A stretch of 64,000 bases of DNA from Lysobacterales bacterium (GTDB lineage Bacteria > Pseudomonadota > Gammaproteobacteria > Xanthomonadales > Xanthomonadaceae), in contig JADCRD010000001.1 in NCBI GenBank assembly GCA_014946745.1, positions 2,168,427 to 2,232,426 of the forward strand. The letters run 5' to 3'. The notes under the pieces are model-generated. The model did not search any database and was not told the DNA's origin. It saw only the letters and a program-made list of their open reading frames with translations. Of the stretch, positions 20,538 through 29,310 are shown piece by piece. Position numbers and translations under genes: made by a program. Position 1 is the first letter of the stretch; every line of letters begins with the position of its first letter.

Positions 20538-22199
20538 TCAGACACTTTCGTCGCGATCGACTTCGACCCGGTCGCGGCCGCCGCGCTTCGCGCTGTACAT
20601 CGCGGCATCGGCGCGGCGGATCAGTGATTCCAGCGATTCGCCGGGGCGCTGGCGAGCCACGCCGATGCTCAAGGTGAGACTGAGCGGCTCAGTCTGCCCG
20701 GCGTTGTCGCTGGCGATGCGTAGATTGGAGGCGGCGCGGCGCAGCTGTTCGGCGATGCGCGCAGCGACATCGAGCCCGCAGCGCGGCAGCGCGGCCACCA
20801 GTTCCTCGCCGCCGTGGCGGGCCAGCAGATCGTGAGCGCGCAAACTGCGCTTGAGGCAGGCAGCGACCTCCGCCAGGGCGCGGTCGCCCCGGTCATGCCC
20901 GTAGCGATCGTTCAGAGCCTTGAAATGGTCGAGGTCGACGAACAGCACGCTCAGGCCATCGGTTTCGCTCGCCATGAGGCGGCGCACGCGCTCGCTCCAG
21001 GCGCGACGATTCAGCAAGCCCGTGAGCGGATCGACGTCAGCCAGGTGACGCGCAGAGTCACGGTCGCGACGCAGCTCCATGCTGCGGTAGGCAAGGCCCG
21101 CCGAAAGCACGAGGGCCTCGAACGCGCCCGCGGCCATGCCGGCGTTGTCGAGCCACAGCCACGCGCTGAACTGGCCGAACAACTGCAGGCTGCTCATCAC
21201 CGTCACTGCCAGCAGGGGCGCCCAGCCGATCGCAAAGATCAGCGCATAGCGCGAGCCCTGCACAGCCGCCCATAGCGCTGCAATCAGCAGGAGCGGCCCG
21301 CCGACAATGATCATGGGGTTGGTGACTGCGCGCGCGGCCTGCACGGCGCGCTCGAAGGGCAGCAGTGAGGCCAGGCTGGTGAGAACGATGGCACCGGCCA
21401 GCAGATGCAGGCTTCGGCGCAGACGCGGGGCGTAAATGTCGAGGTGCGCGAAGCGATCGAGGAACATCGCAGCGCAGGCGATGGCTGCGGCGGTGGCAAG
21501 GCGCCCCGACATCGGCCCGCCCTCTGGGGGAAAAACCAAGCCCATCGGCGATGCAAGAAAGCCGCTCTGCAGGCCCAGGATCCACACATAGGCCAGCAGG
21601 TAACCGGAGTACCAGAGAAAGCTGGAATCGCGCAGGTAGGCAGCAAACAGCAGAGCCATCAGCGCCATGGCCGCCATCACTGCCAGGCTGGCGCCGGCGT
21701 AGGCCAGCCAGGCGGCGTCCTGCGCGCGGTACTCGTCGGCGGGCACCATGTTCAACGCAAGGGTCGAGGCCAGCACGCCGCGCGCATCCAGATGCACCCG
21801 CAGCGGCACATCCGGCTGCGGCAGGGCCGGCAGCGAGAATGCGACGTCCCCATGGCCGGCATGAAGGCCGGGCGCGGGATTGAGCGCGCGCGTCCACGCG
21901 CTGCGCTGCTCGCCGACCTGCAGCTGCACCCGATGCAGGGGCGAGGTTCGCAGCTGCAGCACCCATTCACCGCTGGGCCAAGCGCCGCTCTGCGGGCGGA
22001 TCAGCAAGGTCGCACGCGGCGCCTTGCTCGACAGCACGCGGTTGCGCCAAGCGGGATTCGGCAAGGGGCGCGCGTTGGCCTCATTCGTTTCGCCATAGGC
22101 CAGAACCCGAACGTCGAGCGCAAGCTCGCTGGCCGCGACCGGCATCGCCATGCCGATCAGCAGCGAACACAGCAGGAGGGCGATCAGCAGGCGCGACAT
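20538..22199 (-). CDS. Membrane diguanylate cyclase (7TMR-DISM sensor plus GGDEF)
   Basis: The 553-residue protein is predicted to make cyclic di-GMP. It has a signal peptide (residues 1-23), a periplasmic beta-rich domain of 7TMR-DISM type (about 25-175), seven membrane helices (about 178-380, with FLWYSGYLLAYVWILGLQSGF) and a GGDEF domain (about 395-553). The catalytic motif is GGEEL at 462-466, preceded by RAHD at 453-456, the intact RxxD inhibitory site with correct 5-residue spacing. Catalytic phrases VDPLTGLLNRRAW and FVDLDHFKALNDRYGHDRGD are complete. It should be both active and product-inhibited. It has no operon partner. ATG 22199 follows from the signal peptide. Confidence 0.93.
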   Translation of the reverse strand: MSRLLIALLLCSLLIGMAMPVAASELALDVRVLAYGETNEANARPLPNPAWRNRVLSSKAPRATLLIRPQSGAWPSGEWVLQLRTSPLHRVQLQVGEQRSAWTRALNPAPGLHAGHGDVAFSLPALPQPDVPLRVHLDARGVLASTLALNMVPADEYRAQDAAWLAYAGASLAVMAAMALMALLFAAYLRDSSFLWYSGYLLAYVWILGLQSGFLASPMGLVFPPEGGPMSGRLATAAAIACAAMFLDRFAHLDIYAPRLRRSLHLLAGAIVLTSLASLLPFERAVQAARAVTNPMIIVGGPLLLIAALWAAVQGSRYALIFAIGWAPLLAVTVMSSLQLFGQFSAWLWLDNAGMAAGAFEALVLSAGLAYRSMELRRDRDSARHLADVDPLTGLLNRRAWSERVRRLMASETDGLSVLFVDLDHFKALNDRYGHDRGDRALAEVAACLKRSLRAHDLLARHGGEELVAALPRCGLDVAARIAEQLRRAASNLRIASDNAGQTEPLSLTLSIGVARQRPGESLESLIRRADAAMYSAKRGGRDRVEVDRDESV

Positions 22200-22703
22200 G
22201 AGCGCAGCGAAACAGCAAACAGGGCGAGGCGGCAAGTGCTGTCTCCTGCGATGGCGGGGCTGCGAGCAGCTTGAGAAAACATCTGACGCCTGCGGCCGTC
22301 CCGACGCGTGCTGCGTGGCCGGGCACGCGGTGTCGTGTGCACTCGTTCGAGCAACGCGGAACCCGGGCTGAGCGCGATCCGCGAGCGCGCCCTCCATGGC
22401 GCTCGGCAGCCCTGACGTCTTGAGTATTGCCTCAGGCTCGCCGAACCCGCGAGGATTCTCGCACTGCATTGCGCCACGCACCCCAGCGCCACCCGCGTGA
22501 CAGCATCGAGGTGACTTCGCCCACAGGGGCCTTCAGCGCGCGGGGCGGGCGGGACTGTCCACAGGCCGGCGCGGCCTGCGGCGTTCGGCCTGCACAATCG
22601 ATGCCGATGCGGCTGCAGCCTGGCGACGACAGGACATCCAGTCACAAATTCGCCATTCCGATGCAATAATTGTGAAGACCTTCCCCCGCCCAGGCCTTTC
22701 TCC
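22200..22703. other. 500-base interval upstream of the porin gene
   Basis: No convincing gene is present between the divergently oriented cyclase and porin genes. The right end becomes AT-rich (CAATAATTGTGAAG) and carries the porin promoter candidate described separately. The rest is GC-rich without repeats that I can recognise. Confidence 0.5.
22639..22670 (+). promoter_or_regulatory. Candidate PhoB box and -10 element for the porin gene
   Basis: CAGTCAC-AAAT-TCGCCAT (22639-22656) matches the Pho box pattern CTGTCAY-AWAW-CTGTCAY at 14 of 18 positions, with a strong left half and spacer and a weak right half. AATAAT (22665-22670) follows after 8 bases and is one base from the -10 consensus. 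PhoB boxes typically replace the -35 element at about this distance. The gene downstream encodes an OprO/P-type porin, a class often under phosphate control. This is inference from pattern only. Confidence 0.45.
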
Positions 22704-23789
22704 ATGCGCCCCGTCACCTTCGCCCTTTCGCTGGGCCTTGCATCGCTGCCTGCGTCCAGCCTGTGCAAGGCCTCCGACTGGAGTGTCTCGTATGGCGGAA
22801 ACTTCCAGCACGACTACAGCCGCTACAGCCTGAGCGGGGATATCGATGGTGAAGCTGACGCCGCGCGGCGCAGCCGCGTCAGCCTGAAAGCCAGCCACGC
22901 ATCGGGCCTGGAGCTGAAGGGCGAGTGGGATTTCGCCAGCGGCACGGTCACCGATCTGTACGTCGACCTGCCCGCGGCCGGCGGCAAGCTGCGCTTCGGC
23001 CAGTACAAGCAGCCATTCACCCTGGACGAGCAGGGTTCGTCGCGCGATCTCGCGCTGATGGAGCGCTCGATCGCCCACGATGCGTCCACCATCGGCCGCC
23101 GCGTTGGCCTGATGTGGATGCAGCCGCTGGGCTCATTGCAACTGCAGGCCAGCGGCTATGCGGGCCTGACCGAGCAGATCTCCGGCAGTGCAGGCATTGC
23201 CCTGCGCGGTTTCAGCGTGGCGCGGCCGGATCTGCAACTGGGCGTGGCGGCGGCCTACGAACAGCGCGACGACGAGCGCCTTCGCCTGCGCGCGCGCGCC
23301 GAGTCGCGACTGCTGCCGCTGTCTCCGCTGGATCTGGGCAGCTTTGCAGCGGTTGGCAGCAATGCTCGCCTCGGACTTGAAGCCGCTTGGCTGCGCGACA
23401 GCTGGACCGTCCAGAGCGAGGCCTTCACTCTGCGCGGGCAGCGTCCCGGCTCGGACCCCTCGGGCCAGGGCGCCTACCTGCAGGCCAGCTGGCTCAGCGG
23501 CGGCCATGCGCGCAGCCTGCGCGACGGTGCCGTACGCAAGCCCAAGTTCGAGGCCGAGTCCCTCGCCTTCGAGCTTGCCGCACGCATCAGCCGCGTCGAT
23601 TTCGATCTGGGCAGCGCGGCACTCGGCGCGCAAACCCAGATCGGCTTCGCCGCCACGGTCTACGTGGGCGCGAACTGGCAGTTCAGCGCCCACTACGGAA
23701 ATTTCGAGGCCGATCGCAGCCTGCGCGTGAGCCGGCCCGGCGAGTACAGCGGGCACTTCACCGCGGTGCGGGCGCAGTACGGGTTCTGA
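22704..23789 (+). CDS. Phosphate-selective porin O/P family outer-membrane porin
   Basis: The 361-residue product has a signal peptide (about 1-23), then alternating beta strands and a terminal aromatic (VRAQYGF) typical of outer-membrane barrels. OprO/P landmarks are GLELKGEWDFASG, KLRFGQYKQPFTLDEQGSSRDLALMERSIAHDASTIGRR and the closing NWQFSAHYGNFE. Family members carry phosphate or polyphosphate anions, although many homologues are general porins. A Pho-box-like promoter lies upstream. It is convergent with the hydrolase gene 63 bases away. Confidence 0.88.
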   Translation: MRPVTFALSLGLASLPASSLCKASDWSVSYGGNFQHDYSRYSLSGDIDGEADAARRSRVSLKASHASGLELKGEWDFASGTVTDLYVDLPAAGGKLRFGQYKQPFTLDEQGSSRDLALMERSIAHDASTIGRRVGLMWMQPLGSLQLQASGYAGLTEQISGSAGIALRGFSVARPDLQLGVAAAYEQRDDERLRLRARAESRLLPLSPLDLGSFAAVGSNARLGLEAAWLRDSWTVQSEAFTLRGQRPGSDPSGQGAYLQASWLSGGHARSLRDGAVRKPKFEAESLAFELAARISRVDFDLGSAALGAQTQIGFAATVYVGANWQFSAHYGNFEADRSLRVSRPGEYSGHFTAVRAQYGF

Positions 23790-23852
23790 CGATTGCGGTG
23801 TGGGGCGCGAACGCGCCCTTTCCGCCCACGTCGGGCGTGGCGACTGCGGGGC

Positions 23853-25355
23853 TCAGGGCACGACCTCTCCGGCCGGCTTCACGCCCTTGAAGGACTGCGC
23901 GCCGCCGGCCGGACCGAACTCGAGGTTGGCGCGATCCACGAGGCGCTGCAGCCGCAGATCGATGAGCGTTGCCTGGTTCGGCCGCAGCACCTGCCGCAGC
24001 AGGGTCGGCTCGGCATGGATCACCGCCTGCGCATAGCGGACGAAGCCCTGCTCGGGGCGCGGCCGGAGCTTCAGCCCCAGTCGATCCACGCCGGGCAGGG
24101 CCGCACGCAGCTCGGCGCCTGCGCGACGGGGATCGGGGACGGCTGAGCAGCCGGTCATCAGATCGTGGTCGAACAGGAAGCTCAGCGTGCCCGGATGGCG
24201 GCTGTTGCGCTGGCGGTCGCGCAGGAAGCCCGCGGGCAGCAGATTGGGGCTGTCCTGCGCGCCGGTGAGGACGAGGTCGTAGTCCTTGAGGGCGTAGCCC
24301 TCGCTGTCCTGCAGGCGAAAGATCACCAGGCTGCTGCGATCGTGCAGATGCACGCGATCGGGCAGCACCGGCACCGCTTCGATCTCGACCCGCTCGGCCG
24401 CTTCGACGCGCTCGGATTCCTGCTCGAAGGCATCGCACAGCGTGGCGTAAGCGGCACCGGAGTCGACCTCAAGACAGCGCAGCACGGCCTGCACGGTCTC
24501 GGTGCCCTGCCCGCCGGCTGTCGCCGACACGCTTCGCAGGATGCCGTGCGCCTTGCCGGAGTGCGCCGCGCCAGCCATCAGTCGAAACGCCGTTCGCGGC
24601 GCGCGCTTCAAGCCACCGACCGCCTCCAGACGCTGCAGATCGCCGCTGCGCCCCTGCTCCAGCACCAGCAAGGCGGCATTGAGATTGGCCGAGGACACGC
24701 GCACGACGCCATCGCTGCCGCTCTCGCCGGTGTAGGGGTTCAGATGGTCGTAGAGCTTGCGGTCGATGCTCTGGCCGGTGAGCACGAAGGGATACACGCC
24801 GCGGCCGTCCTCAGCGCCCGGCAACCCGAAGCGGCCTCGGCACCAGGCTTCGTTCAAGGCCCAGGCTTCGGGGCTGCCTTGCTCCAGCCAGTCGAGCACG
24901 CCAGCACCGGGCTCCACGCCTTGCGCAAAGGTCTTGATGCGGCTGAGTCGCCCCTTGCCAAGTTGAGCCAGTGCGCTGCCAAAGTTGGCCGGCGCCAGCA
25001 TCACCAGATGGCTCATGGGGCACGGCAAGGCGCCGCGCGGCTGGGCGTAGTAGCGCCACCACCACTCGCGGGCCAGCGGGCCGCCGGTGCTGTGGGTGAT
25101 CACCGCGAAGCGCCGGCCGGCCTGGATCAACGCGCCGAGTTCGCGCTCCACGGCGGCCTGCAGGGCGCGCGCCAGGTCCTCCATGCGCACTTCGTCCTGG
25201 AAGGACACGTAGCGTCCCAGGTGGATGTCGCGCAGCTGCAGGGCTTGACCGCGCGCGGCGTACTCGGCGGCGAGCCGCTCGGGCAGGCCGCCGTAGGTGT
25301 CCGTACTGGTGACCGACCAGCCGTGCAGGAAGACCAGGGTGTCAGGCAAAGGCAT
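23853..25355 (-). CDS. Lipase/esterase-like alpha/beta-hydrolase, 500 residues
   Basis: The start (ATG 25355) has GAGGA 7 bases upstream. The N-terminal half is an alpha/beta-hydrolase: VFLHGWSV near residue 9 provides the oxyanion region, and THSTGG at 87-92 places the nucleophile at Ser89. SHLVMLAPANFGSALAQLGKG is typical of triacylglycerol-lipase-like enzymes. The C-terminal third (from about 340) is a separate, beta-rich domain containing LVIFRLQDSEGYALKDYDLVLTG that I cannot assign. There is no signal peptide, so it is cytoplasmic unless exported by another route. Substrate unknown. Confidence 0.8.
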   Translation of the reverse strand: MPLPDTLVFLHGWSVTSTDTYGGLPERLAAEYAARGQALQLRDIHLGRYVSFQDEVRMEDLARALQAAVERELGALIQAGRRFAVITHSTGGPLAREWWWRYYAQPRGALPCPMSHLVMLAPANFGSALAQLGKGRLSRIKTFAQGVEPGAGVLDWLEQGSPEAWALNEAWCRGRFGLPGAEDGRGVYPFVLTGQSIDRKLYDHLNPYTGESGSDGVVRVSSANLNAALLVLEQGRSGDLQRLEAVGGLKRAPRTAFRLMAGAAHSGKAHGILRSVSATAGGQGTETVQAVLRCLEVDSGAAYATLCDAFEQESERVEAAERVEIEAVPVLPDRVHLHDRSSLVIFRLQDSEGYALKDYDLVLTGAQDSPNLLPAGFLRDRQRNSRHPGTLSFLFDHDLMTGCSAVPDPRRAGAELRAALPGVDRLGLKLRPRPEQGFVRYAQAVIHAEPTLLRQVLRPNQATLIDLRLQRLVDRANLEFGPAGGAQSFKGVKPAGEVVP

Positions 25356-25607
25356 CGGCGAATCCTCGCGTCCGGCGTTCGGCAGCACACGGCTGGCAGT
25401 GGGGGAGCGCCGCGGGGGCAAACTGACTCAGCGGCAGGGCCGCAGCTTTCCACCGCGGCTCGCTGATGAGCGGCCTACGTACACGAGCGCCCGACTCCGT
25501 TGCGACCGGAGGACAACGCCCTCAAGCCGCTCCCGGAGCGCGACCCTGGCGGTGGCGGTCGGAACCGACCCGCTGTTCCCGAATCCCAAATCCCAAATCC
25601 CGGCCCC

Positions 25608-25913
25608 TCACGCCGTCCCCGAGCCCTCCGCGCAGCCGCGGGCGACGTCGGTCTCGACCTCGTCCTCGTGCAGCAGCGCGCGGGCGACATCGAGTGCGGC
25701 GTCGATCACTTCGACGCGCACGGTCACTTCGCTGGACTCGCGCGAGGTGTTGATCAGGATGGCCCGACCCGGGCCCGTGATGCGCCCGGCCAGGACATCG
25801 CGCGGGCCGACGACGCCGCGTTCGATGTCCATCACGGTGTAGCCGCCTTCAGTGCGCACCACTACGCGGCCGGTATTCGGGTTCATGCCACACACGCTGC
25901 CCTGACTGCTCAT
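25608..25913 (-). CDS. Small conserved-looking hypothetical protein, 101 residues
   Basis: ATG 25913 follows a strong Shine-Dalgarno (AAGGAGAG). The product MSSQGSVCGMNPNTGRVVVR... is beta-strand-rich in its first two thirds (GGYTVMDIERGVVGPRDVLAGRITG, RAILINTSRESSEVTVRVEV) with an acidic helical tail (LLHEDEVETDVARG). I do not recognise the family; the first part could be a small beta-barrel. It lies just downstream of ilvA (107 bases) on the same strand. Confidence 0.65.
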   Translation of the reverse strand: MSSQGSVCGMNPNTGRVVVRTEGGYTVMDIERGVVGPRDVLAGRITGPGRAILINTSRESSEVTVRVEVIDAALDVARALLHEDEVETDVARGCAEGSGTA

Positions 25914-26020
25914 GGCACTCTCCTTCTCGACTGGCTGGACCCGAGGTGGGCGCCAGCCTAGCCGAAACAAGACGTGCTGCAAGTGCACACGGGCGGCCGT
26001 TCACTCCATCGCCGCCGGTC

Positions 26021-27598
<1,578 letters not shown>

Positions 27599-28122
27599 GG
27601 CGGAATCCTCAAGGTCTCGTGAAGGAAGCTCCGAGACTACGCCGGCAGCAGCCGTCCGCCCTTACGACTTCGGTGGAGGGCGACGAATTGGCATAGAGCT
27701 CGAGAGCCGGGATTTGGGATTCGGGATTGGAAAAAGCCAACCGCGAGCTGCGCACGCGTAGGGGACTGAGGCACTCCGATGCGAGATCAGGCGACATCGC
27801 GATCGAGGCCCTCTCCCCACAAGAGGGGGTGGGGGTGGGGTGGGGGTGGGGGTGGGGTGGGGGGCGCGACGGGGTGGCAGTGTGTCCAGGCCGGTATCTG
27901 TTCTGCACCGTCTCCCCGACACATCTCGCATGGGGTGAGGGGCTAAAGCTGGCGAGCTTCCGCGCGGGCTGAATCGAGGTCGTGTCGGCGAATCCCGACT
28001 CAAGGCAACAGGTCTGCCCTTGCGAATCCCGCGCCCGGCCCTCGCGCACAGCGCGCGGGCGTTCGGAGACTCGCGCGGCGGTGCCGCGCAAGCAAGCCGC
28101 CTCACCCCCAATCCCGGCTCCG
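27599..28122. other. 520-base interval with G-rich tract and heptamers
   Basis: The gap between ilvA and the apbC/mrp gene holds a short heptamer run (27709-27730) and a remarkable G/T tract at 27825-27864. It also has remnants of the CCCTCTCC motif (27809-27817) and no gene that I can support. Confidence 0.7.
27825..27864 (+). repeat. G-run microsatellite, potential G-quadruplex
   Basis: Seven runs of four to six G are separated by single T residues over 40 bases, on the + strand. It is the only such tract in the window and satisfies the usual pattern for a very stable quadruplex several times over. On the minus strand, the coding strand of both flanking genes, it is C-rich. Confidence 0.85.
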
Positions 28123-29205
28123 TCAGTCGCTCTTGATGACGATGTTCGGAAACCCGAAAGCCTTGTTCTTCGCGCGCAGGGACAGCCGTCCCGCGGCGTG
28201 TCGGGCGATCTCGCGGTAGCGCTTGGAGAGATCGGACTCCGCATCGATCGCCACGGTCGGCACCCCGCCGTCCGCCTGCTCGCGGATACGGATGTCCAGC
28301 GGCAGAGCGCCCAGCAGCGGGACTTCGTATTGCGCGGCCATGCGCGCGCCGCCGCCCTCGCCGAAGATGTGTTCGGCGTGGCCGCACTTCGAGCAGATGT
28401 GGATGGCCATGTTCTCGACGATGCCCAGCACCGGCACCTCGACCTTGCGGAACATCTGCAGGGCCTTCTTCGCGTCCAGCAGGGCGATGTCCTGCGGGGT
28501 GGTGACGATGATCGCCGCCGACACCGGCACCTTCTGGCACAGGGTGAGCTGGATGTCGCCCGTGCCCGGCGGCAGGTCGATGATCAGGTAGTCGAGGTTG
28601 TCCCAGGCGGTTTCGTTCAGCAGCTGCTGCAGGGCCTGGGTGACCATCGGGCCGCGCCAGATCATCGGCGTGTCCTCTTCGATCAGAAAGCCGATCGACA
28701 TCGCCTGCAGGCCATGGCCGCGCTTCGGCGTGATGGTCTTGCCGTCGGGGCTGTCGGGCTTGCCGGACAGCCCGAGCATGCGCGGGATACTCGGCCCGTA
28801 GATGTCGGCATCGAGCACGCCGACACGCGCGCCTTCGGCCGCCAGCGCCAGTGCGAGATTGACCGAGGTGGTCGATTTGCCCACGCCGCCCTTGCCGGAC
28901 GCGACGGCGATGATGTTCTTGACGCCCGGCAGCGGGCTCAGGCCCTCGCGCACCTTGTGCGCCAGCACCCGCGAGCTGACGTCGACCGTGGCGCGCTCGA
29001 TGCGCGGATCGGCTTCCAGTGCGGCGCGCACCCGCTCGCCCAGTGCGGCATGGAAGCCGGCAGCGGGATAGCTCAGCTGCAGCTCGACCAGCACGCGAGC
29101 ACCGTCCACGCCGATGGCGCGCACCCCCTCAATGAAGCTTTGGCCGGTGTTTTCGTCGATGAGTGGGGCGAGCAGCGCGCGCACGGCATCCTGGTCGAGC
29201 GACAT
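28123..29205 (-). CDS. apbC: Iron-sulfur cluster carrier ATPase (ApbC/Mrp)
   Basis: This P-loop protein carries and delivers Fe-S clusters. The 360-residue product has an N-terminal MIP18/DUF59-like domain (about 5-85), a deviant Walker A GKGGVGKS at 104-111, DADIYGPSIPRMLG, the LIIDLPPGTGDI switch and the cluster-binding CSKC motif near residue 270. ATG 29205 has AAAGGAA upstream; the longer in-frame extension was not used. It is monocistronic in appearance. Confidence 0.95.
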   Translation of the reverse strand: MSLDQDAVRALLAPLIDENTGQSFIEGVRAIGVDGARVLVELQLSYPAAGFHAALGERVRAALEADPRIERATVDVSSRVLAHKVREGLSPLPGVKNIIAVASGKGGVGKSTTSVNLALALAAEGARVGVLDADIYGPSIPRMLGLSGKPDSPDGKTITPKRGHGLQAMSIGFLIEEDTPMIWRGPMVTQALQQLLNETAWDNLDYLIIDLPPGTGDIQLTLCQKVPVSAAIIVTTPQDIALLDAKKALQMFRKVEVPVLGIVENMAIHICSKCGHAEHIFGEGGGARMAAQYEVPLLGALPLDIRIREQADGGVPTVAIDAESDLSKRYREIARHAAGRLSLRAKNKAFGFPNIVIKSD

Positions 29206-29310
29206 GGGAGTTCCTTTGCAGCCTGAAGATGTGAGAGGCGGACGGGCCACCCGAGAGCTGCACATTCTAAGTGGCTGCGGCGCGGCTACAGACCTCCGAG
29301 GCGCGGCGGA

